Shown piece by piece: positions 47,601 to 55,733 of a stretch of 64,000 bases of DNA (the stretch's first letter is position 1; every line of letters starts with the position of its first letter). The position numbers and the translations under genes were made by a program. Below the pieces are notes generated by a model. It ran no database searches and was not told where the DNA came from. It was given only the letters and a program-made list of their open reading frames with translations. The stretch lies in contig NZ_QUSX01000002.1 in the NCBI RefSeq assembly GCF_003933245.1, forward strand, positions 806,001 through 870,000. The letters are read 5' to 3'. The stretch comes from Maribacter algicola (GTDB lineage: Bacteria; Bacteroidota; Bacteroidia; Flavobacteriales; Flavobacteriaceae).

Positions 47601-49433
47601 ATGCAAAAATACTACGTTAAGCTTATTATCATTTTCTTGTTCCTCCATTTTTTAATGAGCGGCCATATTCTTTGTGCCCAACAATTTTCAGAGACGAACG
47701 TTCGAATATTATCCGAAATGGGAGGTAATTTTGGAAATGCAGTTGCCGACTATGATCAAGATGGTGATATAGATATTTTTATTGTAGCCTATAATTCGTT
47801 TCAACCTGATAAACCCAAAACATGGAGTCGTTTATTGAACAACCGTGGCGGTTGGTTTGAAGATGTGACGATTGAAGCCGGTTTTGGCAATCAGCATTCG
47901 AACGCTGATGGCAAGGATGTGAAATTGGGGGTGTCTTGGGTCGACTATGATAATGATGGTTTTCTCGATTTATTGCTGGCCCATCAAGACGGTACTCAGC
48001 TGTACCGCAACATGGGCAATGATACTTTTTCAGATGTAACCTCAAAAGCCAATATTGTTCCCTGTCAAGGTTGTAGCAGTTCAAGCGGTCTTTGGTGGGA
48101 CTATGATAATGACGGAGATCTCGCTCTTTATCTCAATTATTTAACCGTTCCTAACCGCCTTTTCAATAATCAAGGTGATGGTACTTATACCGAAATTGAA
48201 GGTGCTTTAAATCTTGACAATCCGTCCAGAACATGGTCCTCCTTGCCAATAGATGCCAATAGTGATGGATGGATGGATATTTACGTAGTAAATGACTTCG
48301 GATTAGGTCGATTTTATCTAAATCAAGAGGGAGAAGATTTCGTCGACTTCACAGAGGAGTATAACCTAGTCAATAATGGTGACGGAATGGGTTCATCAAT
48401 CGGCGATTACAATAATGATGGTTATTTTGACATCTACATAACCAATATAGCAGAATCCATTCTTAACCCTTTGTTCATGGGTTCCGAAAGTGGAATTTTT
48501 GAAAATAGACAAGAACAAGAGAAAGTAGGAAATGGTCACTTCAGTTGGGGCAACAAATTTTTTGACGCCGATAACGACGGTGATGAGGATTTGTATATCG
48601 TCAATGGTCAAACCAATTTGCAATATAATAATGTCTTTTTTAAAAACCTTCGTATTGAAGGTGAGGAAAGATTCGAGAATTGGTCCGTTAGGTCAGGTGC
48701 CTATGGAAATGCAAATGGCATAGGGGCAGAAGTTTTTGATTTCTACAAAAATGGGGATTTGGATATCCTAGTGAGCAACCAAGGTGACAACCCGCCTTAC
48801 CTCTACAAGAATGAAACCGCAAACCCGAACGCTTGGCTAAAGGTACATTTAGAGGGAACAATATCTAATAGAAGCGCATTGGGTGCTATATTAAAAGTTG
48901 CTTCGGAAGGACATTTCAAGCATCGATTTCATCATGGGTCTACTATGATGGGGCAAAGCCTTAATAAGGTTCATTTTGGATTGGGCAAAACACAAAAGGT
49001 CGATAGTTTGATTATCTCTTGGCCAAGTGGGCTTGAAGAGACCATATATGATATAGCGGTGAATCAAAGTATCAAAATCATTGAAGGGCAAAATATGGTT
49101 GAAGGCGACCTCTATGTAGCCAATGAAGTACCTGTTGAAGAGGAAATCGTTGTGATTGCTGAAGAATCTTCCATGAGAATCTATCCCAATCCATTTACAC
49201 AGTCGATTACCTTCGATATTAAAATGGAAGAAGGTGATGAAGTTGACGTTACGATTTATTCCATGCGTGGTTTAAAGGTTTACGAACATCAAGAAAAAGC
49301 AGGAAATCCATCAGAGTGGACATGTAACTGGAATGGCCTAACCAATTCTGGGGTAAAAGCACAATTGGGCATGTATCTGTATCGAATTCAGACCGCAGGT
49401 CGAGTTTGGATGGGGAAATTAATGCTGAGATGA
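47601..49433 (+). CDS. VCBS/FG-GAP and ASPIC/UnbV protein with type IX secretion sorting domain
   Basis: 610 residues. A cleavable signal peptide ends about residue 26 (GHILCAQQF). FG-GAP/VCBS repeats follow (ADYDQDGDIDIFIVAYN, VDYDNDGFLDLLLAH, FDADNDGDEDLYIVNG) and an ASPIC/UnbV domain at about 410-500 (LKVHLEGTISNRSALGAILK, VHFGLGKTQKVDSLIISWPSG). The last 75 residues are a type A T9SS sorting domain (MRIYPNPFTQSITFD ... GMYLYRIQ ... GKLMLR). It is thus exported to the cell surface or medium through T9SS. Unlike the preceding lipoprotein, it travels by a separate route, which suggests complementary surface functions. Confidence 0.9.
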   Translation: MQKYYVKLIIIFLFLHFLMSGHILCAQQFSETNVRILSEMGGNFGNAVADYDQDGDIDIFIVAYNSFQPDKPKTWSRLLNNRGGWFEDVTIEAGFGNQHSNADGKDVKLGVSWVDYDNDGFLDLLLAHQDGTQLYRNMGNDTFSDVTSKANIVPCQGCSSSSGLWWDYDNDGDLALYLNYLTVPNRLFNNQGDGTYTEIEGALNLDNPSRTWSSLPIDANSDGWMDIYVVNDFGLGRFYLNQEGEDFVDFTEEYNLVNNGDGMGSSIGDYNNDGYFDIYITNIAESILNPLFMGSESGIFENRQEQEKVGNGHFSWGNKFFDADNDGDEDLYIVNGQTNLQYNNVFFKNLRIEGEERFENWSVRSGAYGNANGIGAEVFDFYKNGDLDILVSNQGDNPPYLYKNETANPNAWLKVHLEGTISNRSALGAILKVASEGHFKHRFHHGSTMMGQSLNKVHFGLGKTQKVDSLIISWPSGLEETIYDIAVNQSIKIIEGQNMVEGDLYVANEVPVEEEIVVIAEESSMRIYPNPFTQSITFDIKMEEGDEVDVTIYSMRGLKVYEHQEKAGNPSEWTCNWNGLTNSGVKAQLGMYLYRIQTAGRVWMGKLMLR

Positions 49434-49484
49434 TTGACTGACGCATATAAAACCAGTATCAATTTTCCGTTTAAAAAATAAAAT

Positions 49485-50780
49485 GTGACGAAATCCAACC
49501 CAACCAAGAAAATAGGCAAGAAACGTTATAACATCCTTGCGATGATATTTGTAACGGTCGTAATAAACTACCTCGATCGAACCAATATCTCGATTGCAGC
49601 GGCAGCCCTAAAGGAAGATTTGGGAATAAATGCCATACAGATGGGTTATATTTTTTCGGCCTTTGGTTGGACCTATTCTATATTACAAATTCCGGGAGGC
49701 ATTGTGGCCGATAAGGTAAAATCAAGAATATTATATCCTGTAATTATGGCTTTATGGTCAATTGCTACATTGATCCAGGGAATGGTGAATTCTTTTGCCG
49801 CCCTGCTGGGACTTAGAGCCAGTATTGGAATGTTCGAGGCACCATCCTACCCGACCAACAACTTAATAGTTACACGATGGTTTCCTGAAAATGAAAGGGC
49901 TTCGGCCATCGCGACATATACCTCAGGTCAATTTTTAGGCATGGCACTGCTTTTGCCGGTTCTAACACTGATACAAGATGCTTTGGGTTGGCGAGGTCTA
50001 TTTATTGTTTCCGGAATAATTGGTTTGGTCTGGGCTGCGGTTTGGTATATTTTCTATAGAGACCCTCAAAATCATAATCGAATCGGTTCTTCCGAATTAA
50101 AGCACATAGAAGAAGGTGGTGGATTGGTTGCTGCTAAAGTAAAAAATAATACCGACAAATTCGAATGGAATGACTTGGCGAATGCCTTCAAATACCGAAA
50201 ACTTTGGGGTATGTATCTTGGTCAGTTTTGTTTGGGCGCAACTACCATTTTCTTCTTAACCTGGTTCCCAACATATTTGGTGGAATTCCGAGGGTTGGAT
50301 TTTATAAAATCCGGCTTCTATGCATCAGTTCCATATCTAGCAGCTTTTTTAGGGGTTTTGTTGGCCGGATTTACATCTGATTTCCTGATCAAAAAGGGAT
50401 ATTCATCCGAAGTTGCTCGAAAGGCACCCATCATTACCGGTATGTTACTTTCCATTGCGATTATAGGTGCCAATTATACGGTTGACACAACCTTGATAAT
50501 CGTGTTTTTATCTATAGCTTTTTTCGGAAACGGTCTTGCGAGTATTGCATGGATATTCGTTTCACTTATTGCCCCAAAAAAGAATATTGGACTTATCGGA
50601 GGTACCTTTAACTTCATCGGTGGGTTGTCGGCGGTCATCGTACCTATTGTAATTGGCTATTTGGTGCAAGATGGAGACTTTAGTCCTGCCCTCTTCTTTA
50701 TAGGGGCCATGGCCTTATTGGGCTTGATCTGCTATATTTTTATAGTGGGTAAGGTAGAACGTATTGTTCCCAAGGAATAA
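49485..50780 (+). CDS. MFS transporter, anion:cation symporter (acid sugar) type
   Basis: 431 residues starting with GTG. Twelve membrane helices. Family motifs are VTVVINYLDRTNISIAAAALKEDLGI in helix 1, FGWTYSILQIPGGIVADKVKSR, and FEAPSYPTNNLIVTRWFPENERASA in the helix 4-5 region. These are typical of the ACS group (galactonate, hexuronate, glucarate transporters). The following dehydratase-like gene makes D-galactonate or a similar aldonate the likely cargo, imported with protons. Confidence 0.88.
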   Translation: MTKSNPTKKIGKKRYNILAMIFVTVVINYLDRTNISIAAAALKEDLGINAIQMGYIFSAFGWTYSILQIPGGIVADKVKSRILYPVIMALWSIATLIQGMVNSFAALLGLRASIGMFEAPSYPTNNLIVTRWFPENERASAIATYTSGQFLGMALLLPVLTLIQDALGWRGLFIVSGIIGLVWAAVWYIFYRDPQNHNRIGSSELKHIEEGGGLVAAKVKNNTDKFEWNDLANAFKYRKLWGMYLGQFCLGATTIFFLTWFPTYLVEFRGLDFIKSGFYASVPYLAAFLGVLLAGFTSDFLIKKGYSSEVARKAPIITGMLLSIAIIGANYTVDTTLIIVFLSIAFFGNGLASIAWIFVSLIAPKKNIGLIGGTFNFIGGLSAVIVPIVIGYLVQDGDFSPALFFIGAMALLGLICYIFIVGKVERIVPKE

Positions 50781-50929
50781 AGCGATGGACCAAATTAATA
50801 TAAAAGTTTCTTACTTTTCATGAAAAGTGAATAACATCGAAGCAAGCCCTCAAGGCATTAGAAGGTAAATTAACATTGATTTCGACTCAAGTTTCGGAGC
50901 ATTTTAAATCTCGATTATCGAGTAAATAA

Positions 50930-52102
50930 ATGGCAGCTATGAAAATAACAGATATAAAGACCTATCCTATCAATATCGAGGGTGGCGGAGCTCATTTAGT
51001 CATAAAAGTTGAGACCGATTCGGGCCTCTATGGATGGGGTTGTTCGGGACTGACAGGTCGCGAACTTGCAGTTGTTGGGCTCATTAAACATTTTAGAGGT
51101 TTCCTAATAGGAAGAGATCCGAGGCAGATCGGGGCTATTTGGCAAGAGCTATATCGAGGCCAATATTTTGAGGGCGGAAGGGTGATTACCGCAGCGATTT
51201 CTGGTATTGATATTGCTTTGTATGATATCAAGGGGAAGGCCTTGGGAGTGCCGGTCTATGAACTTTTAGGAGGTAAGCAGCGCGATTTTGTAGAATGTTT
51301 TGCTTCTATACGCTTCACGACGAAGGAAGAGCTTTTAGACTATTCCACGACCTGTGTAAAGGAAGGTTGGAAGGTTTTAAGATTGGCCCCGGCCGAATTT
51401 GAATCCCAAGAAGATAAGAGTAGGTTTGAACCGAGGGAGTCCATAGCCAAACTTTCAAACTGGATTACCGAATTACGGAAAGAAGTAGGTTCGGATATTA
51501 TCATTGGTGTGGATTACCATACACGATTGAATGTTGCTGAAACCTATTCGTTCATGAAACGAATGCCACGTGGTACCATCGATTTTTTAGAGGAACCCAT
51601 TCGTGACCAAAATCCTGAGGCATATCAAGCCTTGCGAGATATGGTCAGAGTACCTTTTGCCATCGGAGAGGAATTTTCAAGTAAGTGGGAGTTTATGCCC
51701 TTTTTGGAAAATAACATTGCACAATATGCGCGAATCGATGTTTGTAATGTAGGAGGATTGACAGAAGCTATGAAAGTGGCTGCAATGGCGGAAACACACT
51801 ATGTTGACTTGATGCCGCATAACCCATTGGGTCCGATTTGCACGGCGGCTAGTATTCATCTTGCCGCAGCCTGCCCTAATTTCAGTTATTTAGAAGAAGT
51901 AAACACTCCTGCACAATACATGGGAACTGACGCTCCTGAATTTTATCCCGTTCGCCCCCAGTTAGATGGACCTCGATATTGTATATCAGATACACCAGGA
52001 TTGGGAGTAGAGTTCAATGAAAAACTGGCGCAAGAGCGAGAATTCAACATGATCGATATTCCTCGTCTTTATCGAGATGATGGTTCATTGACGAACTGGT
52101 AG
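50930..52102 (+). CDS. Enolase-superfamily acid-sugar dehydratase (galactonate dehydratase-like)
   Basis: 390 residues. Enolase-superfamily metal ligands lie in IIGVDYHTRLN (Asp), DFLEEPI (Glu) and FAIGEEFSSK (Glu); the catalytic His is in DLMPHNPLGPICTAAS, the pattern of the D-galactonate/mannonate dehydratase subgroup. The N-terminal capping domain is typical (GWGCSGLTGRELAVVG). It removes water from an aldonate to give a 2-keto-3-deoxy acid. The product could enter the KDG kinase and aldolase at 16126-17942. It sits between a compatible transporter and an SMP-30 lactonase-like gene, together making an aldonolactone-to-ketodeoxyacid module. Confidence 0.87.
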   Translation: MAAMKITDIKTYPINIEGGGAHLVIKVETDSGLYGWGCSGLTGRELAVVGLIKHFRGFLIGRDPRQIGAIWQELYRGQYFEGGRVITAAISGIDIALYDIKGKALGVPVYELLGGKQRDFVECFASIRFTTKEELLDYSTTCVKEGWKVLRLAPAEFESQEDKSRFEPRESIAKLSNWITELRKEVGSDIIIGVDYHTRLNVAETYSFMKRMPRGTIDFLEEPIRDQNPEAYQALRDMVRVPFAIGEEFSSKWEFMPFLENNIAQYARIDVCNVGGLTEAMKVAAMAETHYVDLMPHNPLGPICTAASIHLAAACPNFSYLEEVNTPAQYMGTDAPEFYPVRPQLDGPRYCISDTPGLGVEFNEKLAQEREFNMIDIPRLYRDDGSLTNW

Positions 52103-52142
52103 TTAAATAATGAATCGATTCACAACGAATAAGAATGATAAT

Positions 52143-52913
52143 ATGAAAGTCGTTTTGGCTGCTTTCGGAATACTTTTAGTTCTCGCCTCATGTAACGAAG
52201 GAAATAAAGGTATCATAAAGCCAATGAAAAACCATAAAGAAAAAAGCGATTTTCAACCTGCGCTTTCCATAGAATATTTTGATGAATCTGCTAAAAAAAT
52301 AATTAGCCCCAATACCTCTGTAAAGAAACTTGCCCACGGCTTTTCTTGGACAGAGGGCCCGGTTTGGATAGAGCAAGGCAACTACCTTTTATTTTCCGAT
52401 ATTCCCAACAACAAGGTATACAAACTCAACGCCCAAAACGATACGATACTTTACCTAAATCCTTCTGGATGCTCCGCTTCTAACTTTACCGGAAAAGAGT
52501 CAGGATCCAATGGGTTATTACTAAACAATTTTGGGGAATTGGTACTTTTACAACACGGAGATCGTATGATCTCTAAAATGGATGCTCCCTTAAATAATCC
52601 CAGCGAAAACTACATACCACTAGTCCCTCACTATGAAAACAGGAAACTCAATAGCCCTAATGATGGTGTTTTTGACTCGTTGGGAAACCTCTACTTTACT
52701 GATCCACCCTATGGACTGCCCAATGGATTAGAAGATAGGAAGAAAGAGCTTCCTTTTCAAGGCGTATATTGCTTGCTGGTTTCAGGAGAATTATTATTGG
52801 ACAAGGATCTGAAATATCCCAATGGAATAGGAATTTCACCAGATGGCCGTACATTGTCTTCGAATATTTTATACAAAAAACTTATCACTGATTTAATCGT
52901 AATTCTTTTATAA
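52143..52913 (+). pseudogene. SMP-30/gluconolactonase-like lipoprotein, C-terminally truncated
   Basis: About 256 residues from ATG 52143, which places the lipoprotein signal (VVLAAFGILLVLASC) correctly; ATG 52110 is an alternative. SMP-30 motifs are present up to the fourth blade: GFSWTEGPVWIEQGNYLLFS, SGSNGLLLNNFGELVLLQHG, LNSPNDGVFDSLGNLYFTDP and KYPNGIGISPDGRTL. After about 52857 the sequence becomes SSNILYKKLITDLIVILL and stops, where the family normally continues for about 80-100 residues. The last blades, including part of the metal site, are missing, so the protein is probably inactive. Its lactonase role would have fitted the galactonate module. Confidence 0.7.
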
Positions 52914-52985
52914 AACTATAAGCATCAAAGAATTATTGAATTATATTAAACTTTAAATTGAATCAAAGGTGAATCTATAATTGCA

Positions 52986-53271
52986 TTAATCCTTTCTCGA
53001 GGTAACCCTTATGTAATATCCATCGGGATCAATCAATCTAAAATCAGTAAGCCCCCACGGTCTATCATTTATTTCGGCATGTAATGGGTAACCGCTTTGC
53101 TTAACGCGCTGATAAACAGCTAATATATTATCAACTTCTAAGACAATTTCTACACCGATACCACGGCGTGAATCACTTTCCTTTAATTTTAAAAAATGGT
53201 CCTCCGGCAACTTAGCCTCAGGTCCTATTCCTATAATCACAGAACCACTCATAACTTGCTGATAGGATTTA
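52986..53271 (-). pseudogene. VOC (glyoxalase/bleomycin resistance fold) gene cut by the IS
   Basis: The minus strand encodes SYQQVMSGSVIIGIGP, DSRRGIGVEIVLEVDN and NDRPWGLTDFRLIDPDGYYI, the C-terminal two-thirds of a VOC-fold protein. The reading frame runs into the left inverted repeat of the IS at 53272, and its apparent ATG is IS sequence. On the far side, 54491-54556 minus strand reads NNICNVHYIKEDWLEV, which could be part of its N-terminus, but a stop lies just upstream and the frames do not rejoin directly. It is therefore a disrupted and partly decayed gene. Confidence 0.65.
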
Positions 53272-53324
53272 TGTAGATACCCCAAAAATTAGGGCAGTAA
53301 GTTTAATCATTAAATTTACTGAAT

Positions 53325-53600
53325 ATGACACGAAGAAAGTTTACCCCGAAGTTCAAGACCAAAGTGGTATTGGAAGCCTTTAAGGAGCGGCATAGCCTTG
53401 CCGAGCTTGCCCAGAAGTACGAGATTCACCCGACCCAGATCAGCGCATGGAAGCGCGACTTCCTCGATGGGGCCGAGCAGGTATTCGAATCGGGCAAGAA
53501 GGATGCCCGCAGCGAGGCCGAAAGGGAGAAGGACAAACTTCTAATGGCCATAGGCCAGTTGAAGGTCGAGAACGATTTTTTAAAGGACGCCTTGCGCTGA
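53325..53600 (+). CDS. IS3-family transposase OrfA
   Basis: 91 residues. Helix-turn-helix DNA-binding domain (RRKFTPKFKTKVVLEAFK, LAELAQKYEIHPTQISAWKR) and a coiled C-terminal segment (EAEREKDKLLMAIGQLKVEN). It recognises the IS ends. The frame ends soon after a T-rich heptamer (GATTTTTTAAAGG around 53575-53585), a plausible site for the -1 frameshift that makes the OrfAB transposase. Confidence 0.9.
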   Translation: MTRRKFTPKFKTKVVLEAFKERHSLAELAQKYEIHPTQISAWKRDFLDGAEQVFESGKKDARSEAEREKDKLLMAIGQLKVENDFLKDALR

Positions 53601-53601
53601 G

Positions 53602-54439
53602 ACCACTCTCCGAACGCAGAAAAATGATACGCAAGGGTCATTCCAAGATGAACATTGTAAAACAATGCGAAACATTGTCGGTCCATCGTTCCGGGCTGTA
53701 CTATAAGCCCAGGGGCGAGACCGAACTGAACCTGTAGCTCATGCGGGAGATGGACGAACATTATCTCCACCACCCTTTCAAAGGGGCCAAGCGGATGCAC
53801 ATCTGGCTGACCAGGGACAAAGGCTATAAAGTGAGCAGAAACCGGATCGAACGGCTCTATTACAAGGTAATGGGGCTTAGGGCAGTCCTTCCGGGAAAAC
53901 ATACCTCCCGTAGGTGCAAGGACCACAAAACTTATCCCTACCTCCTCAGGAACCTGACCATCGAGCGTCCAAACCAGGTATGGGCCACAGATATCACCTA
54001 TATCCCCATGCAACAGGGATATCTTTATCTGGTGGCCATTATCGACCTGCACAGCCGCTATGTCCTGAACTGGAGCGTGTCCAATTCCATGGATGCCCAA
54101 TGGTGCAGGGAAGCATTGGAAGAGGCCATAGGTGAGCACGGGACACCGGAGATCCTCAATACGGACCAGGGGAGCCAGTTCACCGCGGAGGAGTTCGCCA
54201 ATTATGTTTTGGGTCAGGGAATACGCCTGAGCATGGACGGTAAGGGAAGGGCCACGGACAATGCCTTTATCGAAAGGCTCTGGAGGAACCTAAAGTATGA
54301 GAAAATCTATCTGAACCCGCCAAGGGATGGTATGGACCTTTATCTGTTATTGGCAGAGTACTTTGATTATTACAACCATGAAAGAAGACACCAGTCCATT
54401 GACTATGAACCCATTGATCTATTTAAAAGAGCGGCTTGA
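53602..54439 (+). pseudogene. IS3-family transposase OrfB, interrupted by an amber codon
   Basis: In the -1 frame relative to orfA, the OrfB frame reads RPLSERRKMIRKGHSKMNIV ... SVHRSGLYYKPRG, then TAG at 53735-53737, then continues as LMREMDEHYLHHPFKGAKRM to the stop at 54437-54439. The DDE catalytic residues are all after the stop: WATDITYIP, LNTDQGSQF and NAFIERLWRNLKYE. Only one codon separates the two halves, and CAG to TAG is a likely single change. The copy is therefore probably unable to transpose on its own unless the stop is read through. Confidence 0.85.
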
Positions 54440-54576
54440 TAATTATATTAGTTTTGTACAGAACCTGTCCTAAAAATCGGGGTATCTACAAACCTCTAAC
54501 CAATCTTCTTTAATATAGTGCACATTACAAATATTATTAGGAGAATTTATAGAAGTTCAATATTTTTATAAAGTAA

Positions 54577-54600
54577 ACCGTATACGCTACCGTATACGGT
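54577..54600 (+). repeat. Island-end inverted repeat, right copy (24 bp)
   Basis: It begins ACCGTATACGCTACCG and is the reverse complement of 2078-2101 with one mismatch. It lies 79 bp inside attR, mirroring the left copy. Confidence 0.8.
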
Positions 54601-54679
54601 TTACACTAAAACAGTAAAAATAAATTTAATAATTACTTGTTTTTCAATAAGTTGAAATTGTAGAAAATAGCGGTTAAAG

Positions 54680-54724
54680 TTCATAACCCGGAGGCCGAGG
54701 GTTCAAGTCCCTCTCTCGCTACAA
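54680..54724 (+). repeat. attR: 45-bp tRNA 3'-end repeat, right copy
   Basis: An exact direct copy of 1972-2016, lacking the 5' half of the tRNA, so not a functional tRNA gene. It is the displaced original tRNA end and marks the right limit of the island. Confidence 0.93.
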
Positions 54725-54744
54725 GGTGAAAACCTTTATAAATC

Positions 54745-54776
54745 AACGGTTTGTGAGCACACAAACCGTTTTTTTT
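54745..54776 (+). terminator. Rho-independent terminator, original tRNA-Met terminator
   Basis: AACGGTTTGTG (54745-54755), loop AGCA, CACAAACCGTT (54760-54770), then a T-run. It sits 20 bases after the attR copy of the tRNA end. Before integration it would have ended tRNA-Met transcription. Confidence 0.85.
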
Positions 54777-55235
54777 GTCCATGATTTCCCACCTTTTACA
54801 ATAGGAATACGAAAAAGCATAGGTTTATCGCATGAGTATTTGTTTGCCCAAACGAAAATATTCACTGGTCGTATGGATTTCTGGCCTAAGAGCATACTTT
54901 CACAAAATGGCTATCATGCATAAAGAATTCCCCAATAAATTATTGAGAGATTCATTTGGTACATCTAAATTTTGAAGAAAGGGGCTATTTTAGAGGGACT
55001 ATACATTAAGACTGTATGCGGGTCCAGACAATATGTTTGATAAATATTATGAATCTATGTTAGAGGAATACATACACGATGTCAAAGCCGAATAGAATGA
55101 ATACGATAATTTATCGCTTGAATTGCATCATTAGCGAAGAGCATTGGCAAGTCATAAATTTGGTGCGAATGCCCAACGCTGAGAAAATTGCCTTAAAGGA
55201 CTCCTAAATAAAAATTTGGGGTTGGTGTGCCACAA
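54777..55235. other. Chromosomal intergenic region with an unidentified decayed frame
   Basis: No intact gene. From about 55030 the plus strand reads DNMFDKYYESMLEEYIHDVK, stop, NEYDNLSLELHH, stop, RRALASHKFGANAQR, stop, which looks like a dead helical protein. I cannot name the family. Confidence 0.35.
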
Positions 55236-55268
55236 AAATAAAATCCCGGATGTATCGGGATCTTATTT
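55236..55268 (-). terminator. Terminator after the response regulator gene
   Basis: AAATAAAATCCCG (55236-55248) and CGGGATCTTATTT (55256-55268) form a 13-bp stem with one G-T pair. The minus strand continues into a T-rich tail. Just after the stop at 55282. Confidence 0.75.
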
Positions 55269-55281
55269 CAATACTTTATAT

Positions 55282-55719
55282 TTAAACATAATTAATTATG
55301 GAAGTACCCCACAAATTATTACTTTTTATAGAACATATAGTTCTCTCAAGAGCAGTGACCAAAATCTCAAATTCACTTGGTTTATGCAAGTAGCGATTGG
55401 CACCTAGTCTAAATAATGACGAGATATAATCTAAGTTATAAACCCCAGAATATAATACTATGGGAACTTCATCCAAATCGGATTGTGCCCTCAATTGTTT
55501 TAGAGTTTCCTCCCCGTTCATTTTCCTCATATGCAAATCTAGAAAAATGACATTGGGTTTTTGAGAGTCACTTTTCAAATACTCTAAAAGGTCCATCCCA
55601 CTATTAAAAAACTTGATCTTTACTTCAGGATGTGACTCCCAAACTGCTTCTGCAAAAAGCTGCTGGTCCTCCATATCGTCATCTGCCATAAAAAGCCAAA
55701 AATTATCCTCCATGTTCAT
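55282..55719 (-). CDS. Single-domain response regulator
   Basis: 145 residues consisting only of a receiver domain. The acidic pocket is ADDDMEDQ (residues 12-19), the phospho-acceptor Asp61 lies in VIFLDLHMRKMNG, the conserved Ser/Thr in IVLYSGVYN and Lys in RYLHKPSEF. It has no output domain, so it probably acts by protein contact, as in phosphorelays with hybrid kinases. It follows the SDR gene by 14 bp. Chromosomal flank of the island. Confidence 0.88.
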   Translation of the reverse strand: MNMEDNFWLFMADDDMEDQQLFAEAVWESHPEVKIKFFNSGMDLLEYLKSDSQKPNVIFLDLHMRKMNGEETLKQLRAQSDLDEVPIVLYSGVYNLDYISSLFRLGANRYLHKPSEFEILVTALERTICSIKSNNLWGTSIINYV

Positions 55720-55733
55720 CTAAAATTCAACCA

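Larger units (their letters stand above)
53272..54490 (+). mobile_element. IS3-family insertion sequence (defective copy)
   Basis: 1219 bp with terminal inverted repeats beginning TGTAGATACCCC at 53272 and ending GGGGTATCTACA at 54490 (about 21 of 26 matching). It holds orfA and an orfB in the -1 frame, with the IS3-type DDE transposase. orfB has an in-frame TAG. The flanking triplets (TTA left, AAC right) differ, so no 3-bp target duplication is visible. This suggests a later rearrangement at one end. Its base composition is visibly richer in G+C than the surrounding island. Confidence 0.9.
2017..54724. mobile_element. Genomic island in tRNA-Met carrying red-algal galactan catabolism genes
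   Basis: A segment of about 52.7 kb is bounded by a perfect 45-bp direct repeat of the tRNA-Met 3' end. A near-perfect 24-bp inverted repeat sits 61 bp inside the left att copy and 79 bp inside the right one. All sulfatase, GH117, P450, AHG-pathway and SusCD genes of the window are inside; the genes outside are unrelated. No intact tyrosine or serine recombinase, relaxase or conjugation gene is recognisable, and both margins hold decayed genes. The element therefore appears to be a passenger island that lost its own integrase, or was mobilised in trans. The boundaries are seen directly; the mechanism is inferred from known tRNA-targeting elements. Confidence 0.85.

Noticed and set aside
53426..54139. 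Long minus-strand open frame inside the IS
   Set aside because: It is a shadow of the transposase genes, caused by their higher G+C. The DDE frame on the plus strand explains the region.
54680..54724. Second tRNA-Met gene
   Set aside because: Only the 3' half is present, with no acceptor 5' strand or D arm. It is an att duplicate.
54726..54923. 65-codon open frame after attR
   Set aside because: It runs through the tRNA terminator hairpin, has no family features, and lies in otherwise non-coding DNA.
55030..55210. Named pseudogene right of attR
   Set aside because: The frame with three stops looks like dead protein-coding DNA, but I could not recognise any family, so no product is given.
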